A stretch of 11,636 nt of DNA, taken from the NCBI GenBank assembly GCA_937959095.1, contig CALGLY010000673.1, positions 1-11,636 of the forward strand, in the 5' to 3' direction. A model generated the notes under the pieces. It was not told the origin of the DNA and made no database searches. It saw only the letters and a list, made by a program, of their open reading frames with translations. Below are positions 1-5,512 of this stretch, one piece after another (positions within the stretch are counted from its first letter, which is position 1; each line of letters opens with the position of its first letter). The stretch comes from an uncultured Saprospiraceae bacterium (GTDB lineage: Bacteria > Bacteroidota > Bacteroidia > Chitinophagales > Saprospiraceae). Both the position numbers and the translations under genes were made by a program.

Positions 1-90
1 AAAATGAGTAAACGATGAGATAAAATCAAGTGTTTCTGCTCATTTTGTGTTACTACAATGTAGAATGAGAAGGGAAATTTGATATTACGG

Positions 91-124
91 AGATGTTTTG
101 TCTCACATCCCATATCTCACATCT
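91..124. repeat. Short direct and inverted word repeat
   Basis: The 9-mer TCTCACATC occurs at 101-109 and again at 115-123, a 14-nt period. AGATGT at 91-96 is the reverse complement of ACATCT at 119-124, so the stretch can also fold into a weak 6-bp hairpin. The rest of 1-188 shows no coding sequence or recognisable element. This is seen directly; any function is unknown. Confidence 0.4.
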
Positions 125-188
125 AGAGTCTTAATGTAGAACTATAAAGGTAGATAAATTCCCTAGAAAGCTAGAATTCTTTAAGTAC

Positions 189-223
189 AAAACCCAGTCA
201 CTCGCTACAAGTGACTGGGTTTT
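189..223. terminator. Strong hairpin terminator, possibly bidirectional
   Basis: A perfect 14-bp stem (AAAACCCAGTCACT at 189-202 with its complement at 210-223) encloses a 7-nt loop. The stem starts with A residues and ends with T residues, so either strand's transcript would end in a short U run. It lies 27 bp beyond the stop codon of the minus-strand receptor remnant and most likely was its terminator. Whatever lies to the left of the window could also use it. Confidence 0.75.
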
Positions 224-249
224 GATAAGAAAAAAACGAAGAAGATAAA

Positions 250-501
250 CTAGAACTCCCCGCCTTCTCCTTCAAAGCCACCGCCGCGCTCCCCGCGTCC
301 GCGTTTCTTATCTTGGTTAAGGCGATAGTTCAACGTCAAGGTTGCTTGGCGAGAACGCCATTGAAAATTACTTTCTTGGTAGGTAGCAGCAGTATCTAAA
401 ATAGAACGGCGACGACGCGAATTCAGCAAATCACGTACACTTAAGGTAAGGGTTCCTTTTTTCTTTAGAATATCTTTGCTTGCTCCCAAATCAATAGATA
501 A
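250..501 (-). pseudogene. C-terminal remnant of a TonB-dependent receptor-like outer-membrane beta-barrel protein
   Basis: The reading frame ends at a TAG at 250-252 and gives about 80 residues that match the end of the Bacteroidota 'outer membrane beta-barrel family' (TonB-dependent receptor-like, CarboxypepD_reg N-terminus). The pattern is a penultimate strand of the type GASKDILKKKGTLTLSVRDL, an N-S-R-R turn, a last strand FQWRSRQATLTLNYRLNQ, and a Gly/Glu/Arg-rich tail ending in EGGEF. Complete members usually exceed 700 residues and have a signal peptide, a plug-like region and a full barrel, all missing here. The first possible start in the fragment is TTG at 489. The frame stays open to an in-frame stop at 556-558, but family-like sequence ends near 501, where the quasi-palindromic element begins. 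No receptor-like sequence appears on the minus strand beyond 667. I infer a 5'-truncated, non-functional remnant; the family call is from recalled family patterns, not a search. Confidence 0.7.
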
Positions 502-667
502 GCATAAAGGAGCAGGTAAGAAATAATCTATCCAAGTTCTGCGAAGTTGTTTTTTTTATCATACGAGGCAAAAAACTAGTCATTTCGATAGTTTTTTTTT
601 AACGAAGTATGAGGGAAAAAGAGCGAGTAAAATGGACAGATCATTTCTTGCCTACTCCCTTATATGA
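501..667. repeat. Long quasi-palindrome (MITE-like or hairpin element)
   Basis: Positions 507-534 match the reverse complement of 633-660 at 23 of 28 positions, and all five differences are transitions. Pairing resumes inward: TCATAC at 559-564 with GTATGA at 607-612, and AAAAAACT at 570-577 with AGTTTTTT at 590-597, leaving a 12-nt loop. The whole element is therefore a hairpin-forming sequence of roughly 165 bp with imperfect arms. No transposase or clear target-site duplication is visible. It abuts the truncated receptor on its left. It could be a miniature mobile element, a decayed rearrangement junction, or a large hairpin made by template switching. Confidence 0.65.
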
Positions 668-814
668 ACACAAACTGCTTACAAGCATTATAACTATTGA
701 AATAATAAGGATGATATATTAAAAATTGAATAGGTTATTTTCACTAATAGGTAGAATGTTCGTAAAATACTATCTAATATTAAGAGTTTATTTTTTTTAT
801 TAATGTGCGAGTAC

Positions 815-822
815 TACATTTG
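815..822 (+). promoter_or_regulatory. Possible -7 element without a clear partner
   Basis: TACATTTG is a perfect match to the Bacteroidota -7 consensus TAnnTTTG. No TTG lies 17-23 nt upstream, and the nearest gene starts 200 nt downstream, so this may be chance, a distal promoter, or the start of an unannotated transcript. Confidence 0.2.
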
Positions 823-956
823 TTTAGTTAACGAAATAAATGATTTACATAACTTATTTTTTATTTCACATAAAATAGCAATAATTAAATTTATGTAAAA
901 TAGTGTGTTGTGAAGGACAATAAGGCTAAACGAAAGTTCTTCTTTTTTTTATGTAA

Positions 957-982
957 TTGAATCTTTCTGGCATGTAATATTG
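957..982 (+). promoter_or_regulatory. Candidate promoter of the receiver-HPt gene
   Basis: TTG at 957-959 and TAATATTG at 975-982 resemble the Bacteroidota -33/-7 pair, with one mismatch in the -7 box and a spacer of 15 nt, shorter than the usual 17-23. The distance from the -7 box to the start codon equals that in the PUR-alpha gene of this window, which lends some support. Confidence 0.35.
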
Positions 983-1023
983 TATAATAAGAGACCAAAA
1001 TAAGATAGAAGAATTATCATTTT

Positions 1024-1797
1024 ATGAGAGCATTATTACATAATGTATCTGTACTTGTCGTTGAAGACAATCTTATGAACCAAAAACTCATCACAAGAGT
1101 ATTGGATACATGGGGGTGTGTTTATAAAGTTGCAAACAATGGCGAGGAGGCGGTAACGATGACAAGCAAAACGAAATATGACTTAATATTGATGGACATT
1201 CATATGCCTGTAATGGATGGATGTACAGCTGCTATTAATATCCGAAAAAATAAGAAAAACCCGAATCAAAAAACGCCCATCATTGCACTCACTGCCGCTG
1301 CCATGATGGATGAACGTACCCGCGTATTAAATGCAGGAATTAATGCTTTCTATACAAAACCTTTTTCACCGAAAGAATTAAAGAAAGAAATAATTGAGTT
1401 TCTTCAGAAGGAAGGAACGATCGTAATAGAAACACCAGACATGTCAAATATTAGTATTAGTTTTGATTACCTCAATGAATTTGGCGGAGGCGACACCAGC
1501 TTTATCCGCATGATGGTAGAAACCTTTTTGGAAGAAGCTCCTAAAACATTAGAGACCTTAGGGCAATCTTTCCAGACAAAAGAATGGGAAACGGTTTATC
1601 GGAGCGCACATTCTTTGAAGCCCAACTATATGTCCTTAGGGATGAACGTGCAGCAAGAAGTAGCCATTGAAATAGAAGAAATGGTGAAAACGGAAAATAT
1701 AGATGAGCCAAAGATGCTATTGCTTATCCAGCAACTACAACGCGAGACAGATGCTTCCTATCAATTGCTACGCGATAAATTGAATGAATTAGATTAA
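1024..1797 (+). CDS. Receiver-HPt two-domain phosphorelay protein
   Basis: This 257-residue protein joins a CheY-like receiver to a histidine phosphotransfer (HPt) domain. The receiver (residues 8-128) has every expected residue: acidic pair E14/D15, phospho-acceptor D58 in LILMDIHMPVMDG, T90 and K112 in the TKPF motif. A linker follows, and the HPt bundle (about 145-250) carries H196 and K199 in AHSLKP, a spacing typical of active HPt domains. Phosphate would enter from a histidine kinase and pass between D58 and H196 or on to another regulator; the protein should be cytoplasmic. There is no DNA-binding or catalytic output domain. The pair looks like the C-terminal end of a hybrid histidine kinase without its kinase core, but a TAG at 1006-1008 in frame just upstream shows it is a separate gene. 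No good Shine-Dalgarno is present, as usual in the phylum. Cognate kinase and output are unknown. It converges on the ArsR gene. Confidence 0.9.
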   Translation: MRALLHNVSVLVVEDNLMNQKLITRVLDTWGCVYKVANNGEEAVTMTSKTKYDLILMDIHMPVMDGCTAAINIRKNKKNPNQKTPIIALTAAAMMDERTRVLNAGINAFYTKPFSPKELKKEIIEFLQKEGTIVIETPDMSNISISFDYLNEFGGGDTSFIRMMVETFLEEAPKTLETLGQSFQTKEWETVYRSAHSLKPNYMSLGMNVQQEVAIEIEEMVKTENIDEPKMLLLIQQLQRETDASYQLLRDKLNELD

Positions 1798-1812
1798 ATT
1801 TTGCTATGCGTA

Positions 1813-1843
1813 TAATTTAGGCAATTCGCCAATACCTAAATTA
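1813..1843. terminator. Hairpin between convergent genes
   Basis: TAATTTAGG at 1813-1821 pairs with CCTAAATTA at 1835-1843, a perfect 9-bp stem with a 13-nt loop. A competing inner stem, GGC/GCC at 1820-1822 and 1828-1830, is also possible. The right arm includes the TAA stop of the ArsR gene. With genes converging here, a shared bidirectional terminator is the natural reading, although neither strand has a strong U tract. Confidence 0.5.
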
Positions 1844-2155
1844 CATATTGCACTGGCAATTATCCAAGCATTCTATAATCAAGGATACATCACGTTCTTT
1901 TAGGGAGTACATCATGCTACGTCCCTCACGTTTCACGCTCAAGATACCTTTGAGGCGCATATTTTGGAGATGATGAGAGGTGAGCGATTGCTCCGAACCT
2001 AACATTTCGCAGATTTCTGTCACGGATAGCTTTGGGTGTTGTTCCAATAAATGGACAATACCTAGGCGCATGGGGTGCGCCACCGTTTTCAAGATGTATG
2101 CAATACGTTCTAGTTTAGTAACTAGTTCCTGATTCATAGTATCCGTAGCTTCCAT
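1841..2155 (-). CDS. ArsR-family winged-helix regulator with Cys-rich C-terminus
   Basis: The 104-residue protein has the size and layout of the ArsR/SmtB family. The helix containing AHPMRLGIVHLL (26-37) is the family signature, the recognition helix is SLTSHHLQNM (57-66), and the beta wing is near GILSVKREGRSMMYSL (70-85). Such proteins are dimeric repressors released from DNA by metals, metalloids or oxidants. Cysteines are C49 in the alpha-3 region and C96, C100 and C102 in the last helix (C-x3-C-x-C), so a thiol-based metal or redox sensor is plausible; the ligand cannot be read from the sequence. A second in-frame ATG (M7) is a possible alternative start. No adjacent transporter, reductase or rhodanese gene indicates a target. 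The nearest same-strand gene, upstream at 2302-2715, has its own terminator, so this is probably a single-gene unit. The 5' flank shows no perfect -7 box. Confidence 0.88.
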   Translation of the reverse strand: MEATDTMNQELVTKLERIAYILKTVAHPMRLGIVHLLEQHPKLSVTEICEMLGSEQSLTSHHLQNMRLKGILSVKREGRSMMYSLKERDVSLIIECLDNCQCNM

Positions 2156-2249
2156 ATCTCGAATTTTAAGAAATTCTACAAAGAGCTAAAACCGAGCTCG
2201 ATGACGAAACAAGCAAAAGAGCCTTATAGTTTGGTTCTCTAAAAAACAA

Positions 2250-2283
2250 AAAGAGCGAAGCCTTGAAATAGACTTCGCTCTTT
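2250..2283 (-). terminator. Intrinsic terminator of the PUR-alpha-like gene
   Basis: A perfect 11-bp stem (AAAGAGCGAAG at 2250-2260 with its complement at 2273-2283) has a 12-nt loop. Read on the minus strand, it is followed by a run of T residues broken by one G (plus-strand A-rich 2241-2250). It lies about 19 bp past the stop codon of the minus-strand gene and insulates it from the ArsR gene. Confidence 0.85.
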
Positions 2284-2301
2284 CTCAAGCAGATGAATTA
2301 G

Positions 2302-2715
2302 TTACCAACTAATATCATCTTCCGATTCTATATCATTTGATGCTTCTTTGTCCGATTCGGACTCCGACTCCGATTTTTCTATTGGTCCACCGTTCGCTTC
2401 CTCTTCGGCACGTCTTGCTTCATACTCTTCATGACGACGTGTGAATTCGTCATAATCGTAGTCAGGCATTAATTCTGTCTTGACGTGGTTGATAGAATCC
2501 TCTAGGGCTTCCATAAAACGATTGAAGTCTTCTTTATAAAGGAAAATTTTGTGACGCTCATAGCCATCACCATTGAATCGTTTTGTACTTTCCGTCAAGG
2601 TCAAATAAAAATCTTCTCCTTTTGTTCTACGTACATCGAAAAAATACGTTCTTCTTTTTCCTGCCCGTACTTTCTTAGAGTAAACACTCTCAAACCTGTT
2701 ACGCCCGTTATCCAC
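2302..2715 (-). CDS. DUF3276 / PUR-alpha-like single-stranded nucleic-acid-binding protein
   Basis: The 137-residue protein matches the DUF3276 family of Bacteroidota, related to eukaryotic PUR-alpha and to spirochaete PUR proteins. The PUR repeat (about residues 8-80) shows the diagnostic strands VYSKKVRAGKRRTYFFDVRR and DFYLTLTESTKRF, then RHKIFLYKEDFNRFMEAL with the amphipathic helix. Proteins of this fold bind single-stranded DNA or RNA; a role in gene regulation is established for the Borrelia relative and only inferred here. The C-terminal third (81-137) is very acidic, with an SESESESD run, and is probably disordered. The start is a GTG at 2715: an in-frame TAG sits three codons upstream and there is no other start until Met68. 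An ATG at 2718-2720 overlaps it but is out of frame. The gene is monocistronic, with a near-consensus promoter and a strong terminator. Confidence 0.88.
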   Translation of the reverse strand: MDNGRNRFESVYSKKVRAGKRRTYFFDVRRTKGEDFYLTLTESTKRFNGDGYERHKIFLYKEDFNRFMEALEDSINHVKTELMPDYDYDEFTRRHEEYEARRAEEEANGGPIEKSESESESDKEASNDIESEDDISW

Positions 2716-2756
2716 AACATTCTAGTTTAATGAAAAAAAGGTTTCATTCTTCCGTG

Positions 2757-2791
2757 CAAATGTAGAAAATAAATGAAAAATAATGAACAAA
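2757..2791 (-). promoter_or_regulatory. Bacteroidota-type promoter of the PUR-alpha-like gene
   Basis: On the minus strand, TTTG (plus-strand CAAA at 2788-2791) and TACATTTG (plus-strand CAAATGTA at 2757-2764) match the -33 and -7 consensus exactly, separated by 23 nt. Transcription would begin about 35 nt upstream of the GTG start. Confidence 0.7.
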
Positions 2792-2940
2792 TTATTACAT
2801 ACTTGCTGCAACAAGCGCGCAAAATGTGATAAAGCAAGGAATAAATTTAACTTTTTTGATTTTTTAGTGCTTTAGCTCCTAAAAAAATCTAGGGAGTTGA
2901 GAAAATAAAAAGCTTATTTCTTTTCCTAAAGAATGATTTA
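2792..2940. other. Intergenic sequence upstream of the fumarase duplication
   Basis: AT-rich sequence with no coding potential. The region 2858-2897 contains competing inverted repeats: GATTTTTTAG against CTAAAAAAATC, and CTCCTA against TAGGGAG. They may act as weak terminator-like structures between divergent transcription units. Nothing more can be supported. Confidence 0.35.
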
Positions 2941-2945
2941 CTATA

Positions 2946-3070
2946 GGTGTGAATTGCAGAGATAGTGTGGTGGGTGGTAGAAAACTAAGGGTTGAACTGT
3001 TCATTTACTGGGATAAAGGTTTTTGTTTGGATATTGCTTAAATAAGATTCGCTCTTGCACCGCTAAAAGA
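2946..3070 (+). repeat. Distal copy of a direct repeat upstream of fumarase
   Basis: Positions 2946-3018 match 3107-3179 at 72 of 73 bases (single G/A difference); copies are 161 bp apart. Similarity then continues with many changes to the GCTAAAA motif near 3062-3068. The downstream part corresponds to the promoter of the proximal copy, but the -7 box has decayed to TCGCTCTTG, so this copy is probably not an active promoter. Confidence 0.9.
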
Positions 3071-3106
3071 CCAAAATCTAGAATGCAAAAAACGATTTAT
3101 CTATAT

Positions 3107-3230
3107 GGTGTGAATTGCAGAGATAGTGTGGTGGATGGTAGAAAACTAAGGGTTGAACTGTTCATTTACTGGGATAAAGACTTTGTTTGGACATTGTCTA
3201 AAGAGGGCTTACCTTTGCGCTGCTAAAAAG
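3107..3230 (+). repeat. Proximal copy of the direct repeat, carrying the fumarase promoter
   Basis: This second copy starts with the same 73-bp near-identical block (3107-3179), followed by the diverged segment that holds TTTG and TACCTTTG. Both copies have a short open frame across the block, but in different phases because 161 is not a multiple of three; I do not regard it as coding. Confidence 0.9.
3186..3217 (+). promoter_or_regulatory. Promoter of fumC
   Basis: TTTG at 3186-3189 and TACCTTTG at 3210-3217 match the Bacteroidota -33/-7 consensus with a 20-nt spacer. Transcription would start near 3224, giving a leader of about 70 nt before the fumarase ATG. Confidence 0.75.
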
Positions 3231-3294
3231 ATTTCATGTTAGGGGTACAATGTATTTTTGACTTTTTACTTAATACCCTCAATATCTACTATAA

Positions 3295-4677
3295 ATGAGT
3301 TTTCGGAAAGAAAAAGATAGCATCGGCTATATAGACGTGCCTGCAAATGTGTATTGGGCAGCACAAACACAACGCTCTAGTCAAAACTTCAAAATTGGAG
3401 GACACCGTATGCCTACTGAGGTAATTCATGCCTTTGCCACCTTAAAAAAAGCAGCTGCACGGACCAATGAAGCTTGTGGCGTATTGCCAAGTGCAAAAGC
3501 AGACCTAATAGCTAAAGTTTGCGATGAAATACTAGCAGGCGGACTCACTGACCAGTTTCCTTTGGTAGTGTGGCAAACAGGCTCCGGCACGCAGTCGAAT
3601 ATGAATGTGAATGAGGTAGTAGCCAATCGCGGACACGTGCTACAAGGCGGCAGTCTATTGGATGAAACCAAGGCTTTGCATCCTAATGATGATGTCAATA
3701 AATCACAATCTTCAAATGATACTTTCCCTACTGCAATGCACATTGCAGCCTATCAAAAATTGATGGATGTAACCATTCCAGGTATCGAAAAGCTGCGCGA
3801 TACGCTAAAAGCAAAGTCAGAAGCGTATATGGATGTCGTGAAGATCGGGCGCACCCACTTCATGGATGCGACCCCTGTGACGGTAGGGCAAGAGCTAAGC
3901 GGCTATGTATCGCAACTCGATCATGGTATTCGCGCAATTAAGCACACACTTGATCATTTGTCAGAGTTGGCATTGGGTGGCACGGCGGTAGGTACAGGAT
4001 TGAATACGCCAGAAGGCTATTCGGAAAAAGTAGCAGCTTCCATTGCCAAATTCACAGGATTACCTTTCCGAACTGCGGATAATAAATTTGAAGCTCTAGC
4101 AGCACACGATGCTATTGTGGAAGCACATGGCGCACTCAAGACCGTAGCGGTGAGTCTGATGAAAATCGGAAACGACATTCGGATGTTAGCATCAGGACCA
4201 CGTTGTGGTATCGGGGAATTGATTATTCCTGCGAATGAGCCAGGGTCGAGCATCATGCCAGGCAAAGTGAACCCGACACAATCGGAAGCACTCACGATGG
4301 CGATGGCACAAGTGATGGGGAATGATGTAGCAATAAATGTAGGCGGCATGACAGGCCACTTCGAGCTGAATGTCTTCAAGCCGATGATGATTTATAACTT
4401 CTTGATGTCTGCACAACTCATAGGCGATGCTTGTGTAAGTTTCAATGATAATTGTGCGGCAGGTATCGAACCAAATTATAATCGCATCAAAGAAAATTTG
4501 AATAATTCTTTAATGCTAGTGACGGCTTTGAACACCAAGATTGGCTATGATAAAGCGTCTGAAATAGCAAAGAAAGCGTACAAGGAGGATACTACCTTGA
4601 AAGCAGCAGCTATCACACTTGGCTACCTCACGGATGCGGAATTCGATGAGTGGGTGCGCCCTGAAAAGATGGTATAA
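3295..4677 (+). CDS. fumC: Fumarate hydratase class II
   Basis: This enzyme interconverts fumarate and L-malate in the TCA cycle, as a cytoplasmic homotetramer without an iron-sulfur cluster. The 460-residue length fits FumC (about 460-470). Signature regions are all present: SGTQSNMN (97-104), HPNDDVN (129-135, second carboxylate site), [11 protein letters not shown] (139-149), [10 protein letters not shown] with general-acid/base partner H188 (185-194), and the mobile catalytic loop [10 protein letters not shown] (317-326) with the catalytic serine at S318 or S319. These exclude aspartase, which has [11 protein letters not shown] too but different substrate-loop residues, with reasonable though not absolute confidence. 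The ATG at 3295 follows an AT-rich leader with no Shine-Dalgarno; the N-terminus [15 protein letters not shown] aligns with other FumC proteins. Expression likely comes from the 3186-3217 promoter. A 28-bp hairpin begins six bases after the stop. The GRAM-domain gene follows in the same direction. Confidence 0.96.
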   Translation: MSFRKEKDSIGYIDVPANVYWAAQTQRSSQNFKIGGHRMPTEVIHAFATLKKAAARTNEACGVLPSAKADLIAKVCDEILAGGLTDQFPLVVWQTGSGTQSNMNVNEVVANRGHVLQGGSLLDETKALHPNDDVNKSQSSNDTFPTAMHIAAYQKLMDVTIPGIEKLRDTLKAKSEAYMDVVKIGRTHFMDATPVTVGQELSGYVSQLDHGIRAIKHTLDHLSELALGGTAVGTGLNTPEGYSEKVAASIAKFTGLPFRTADNKFEALAAHDAIVEAHGALKTVAVSLMKIGNDIRMLASGPRCGIGELIIPANEPGSSIMPGKVNPTQSEALTMAMAQVMGNDVAINVGGMTGHFELNVFKPMMIYNFLMSAQLIGDACVSFNDNCAAGIEPNYNRIKENLNNSLMLVTALNTKIGYDKASEIAKKAYKEDTTLKAAAITLGYLTDAEFDEWVRPEKMV

Positions 4678-4683
4678 GGGCAA

Positions 4684-4745
4684 TGAGTGAATGTTTTTGA
4701 ATGAGTGAATACTGTAATATTCACTCATTCAAAAACATTCACTCA
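4684..4745 (+). terminator. Perfect 28-bp hairpin after fumC
   Basis: Positions 4684-4711 are the exact reverse complement of 4718-4745, with a 6-nt loop (CTGTAA). The arms are built from repeats of the word TGAATGAGTGAA and its complement. There is no U tract after it, so simple intrinsic termination is uncertain; a 3'-end stabiliser or replication/recombination-derived palindrome are alternatives. Confidence 0.7.
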
Positions 4746-4803
4746 ATTACTCATTGTAAATTCATTCACTCAATTACTCATTGTAAATTCATTCATTCAA
4801 TAG
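4736..4803. repeat. 27-bp tandem repeat, two full copies plus a partial
   Basis: The unit begins CATTCACTCAATTACTCATT and recurs identically at 4736-4762 and 4763-4789, followed by a degenerate partial at 4790-4803 that runs up to the next start codon. The first unit overlaps the right arm of the 28-bp hairpin, so hairpin and tandem array share sequence words. Confidence 0.9.
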
Positions 4804-5289
4804 ATGAAAAACTACCGATACGTTGCACTAGTGCTTGCTACTGTAGGAATTATTATTTCTACACTTTATAATGATTTGCTGCCGAATGGGCAATTTCTGA
4901 TGGGAATTTGTATCGGTGTACTATTCGTTATCTTAGCACAAGCCCTCACGAATCGTTGGTTGAATAGGAATATAAAACTAGATGACTTAGCCTCCAATGA
5001 AGAAATACTATTGGAGGAGGGTAGTACCAATTTTAGTGCTTTTCAGGCAAAGAGTGGAAAGTTATTTCTGACTAATAAACGTCTTTCTTTCCATAGCGCA
5101 GGGCTTTTTGGAAAATCAAACCCGCCTATTGATATCAAACGTTCAGCTATCAAAAAAACAGCTATTTATAACCGTGCCTTACTACCTACAGGTTTTCAAG
5201 TAGAGACAAAGGAGGGCACAACTTATGCCTTCGCAGCGGATGATAGAGAAAAGTGGATTAAAATGCTAGAAAAAAACACATCAAAATAA
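4804..5289 (+). CDS. Two-TM membrane protein with GRAM/bacterial PH-like domain
   Basis: The 161-residue protein has two hydrophobic segments (about 7-22 and 32-49), a short positively charged stretch RWLNRN, and a soluble domain (about 62-158). Within the latter, GKLFLTNKRLSFHSAGLFG (85-103) is the characteristic strand pair of GRAM and bacterial PH-like domains, and a final helix DDREKWIKMLEKN closes it as in PH folds. By topology the domain would be cytoplasmic, anchored at the inner membrane by a hairpin. GRAM/PH domains often bind lipids or act as scaffolds, but no specific function can be assigned. The ATG lies directly after the tandem repeat; no promoter or Shine-Dalgarno is recognisable, so it may rely on read-through from fumC across the hairpin. 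It converges on the large T9SS cargo gene. Confidence 0.75.
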   Translation: MKNYRYVALVLATVGIIISTLYNDLLPNGQFLMGICIGVLFVILAQALTNRWLNRNIKLDDLASNEEILLEEGSTNFSAFQAKSGKLFLTNKRLSFHSAGLFGKSNPPIDIKRSAIKKTAIYNRALLPTGFQVETKEGTTYAFAADDREKWIKMLEKNTSK

Positions 5290-5322
5290 GGCTAACCTGA
5301 CGAAACCAGTACCATAAAGTGC

Positions 5323-5377
5323 AAGTACAAACTCAAGTGCAAGATTATAAATTGAACTTGCGCTTGAACTTGTACTT
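5323..5377. terminator. Long inverted repeat at the 3' end of the GRAM gene
   Basis: A 21-nt arm at 5323-5343 matches the reverse complement of 5357-5377 at 18 of 21 positions, with all three differences transitions and a 13-nt loop. It is built from AAGT/CAAG words. A smaller stem, TTCTGC/GCAGAA at 5382-5387 and 5397-5402, follows. Located 34 bp past the stop, it probably ends the GRAM transcript, although no U tract follows. Confidence 0.55.
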
Positions 5378-5440
5378 AAAGTTCTGCCATATTTGTGCAG
5401 AATATTACAGATTAGAAACCAAATAAGCATAGGGTAGTAG

Positions 5441-5469
5441 TAGGCAACTCCCAATTATTTAGTTGCCTA
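5441..5469 (-). terminator. Hairpin downstream of the T9SS cargo gene
   Basis: TAGGCAACT at 5441-5449 pairs perfectly with AGTTGCCTA at 5461-5469 across an 11-nt loop. It lies about 45 bp beyond the stop codon of the minus-strand gene and is the best candidate for its terminator; the following U run is weak. Confidence 0.5.
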
Positions 5470-5512
5470 ATTATCACATTGTGGCATTCCTTCATCATCA
5501 CATTGAAAAGCA

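Larger units (their letters stand above)
668..1023. other. AT-rich intergenic stretch without genes
   Basis: About 350 bp of very AT-rich sequence has frequent stops in all frames and no recognisable coding sequence. Two promoter-like motifs in it are listed separately. Nothing else can be supported here; in particular there is no histidine kinase portion upstream of the receiver-HPt gene. Confidence 0.6.

Noticed and set aside
501..667. Insertion sequence
   Set aside because: There is no transposase reading frame and no clear target-site duplication; only a hairpin-type element can be supported.
3023..3226. 67-codon plus-strand ORF across the duplicated region before fumC
   Set aside because: It overlaps the fumC promoter, spans the two repeat copies in different phases, and shows no protein family pattern; it is better explained as chance within the repeat.
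3426..4416. Minus-strand ORFs opposite fumC
   Set aside because: They lie wholly inside a well-supported fumarase gene and have no recognisable domains; antisense shadows.
4736..4803. Short repeats that might be taken for a CRISPR array
   Set aside because: The two 27-bp units are directly adjacent with no unique spacers and no cas gene is nearby; this is a simple tandem repeat.
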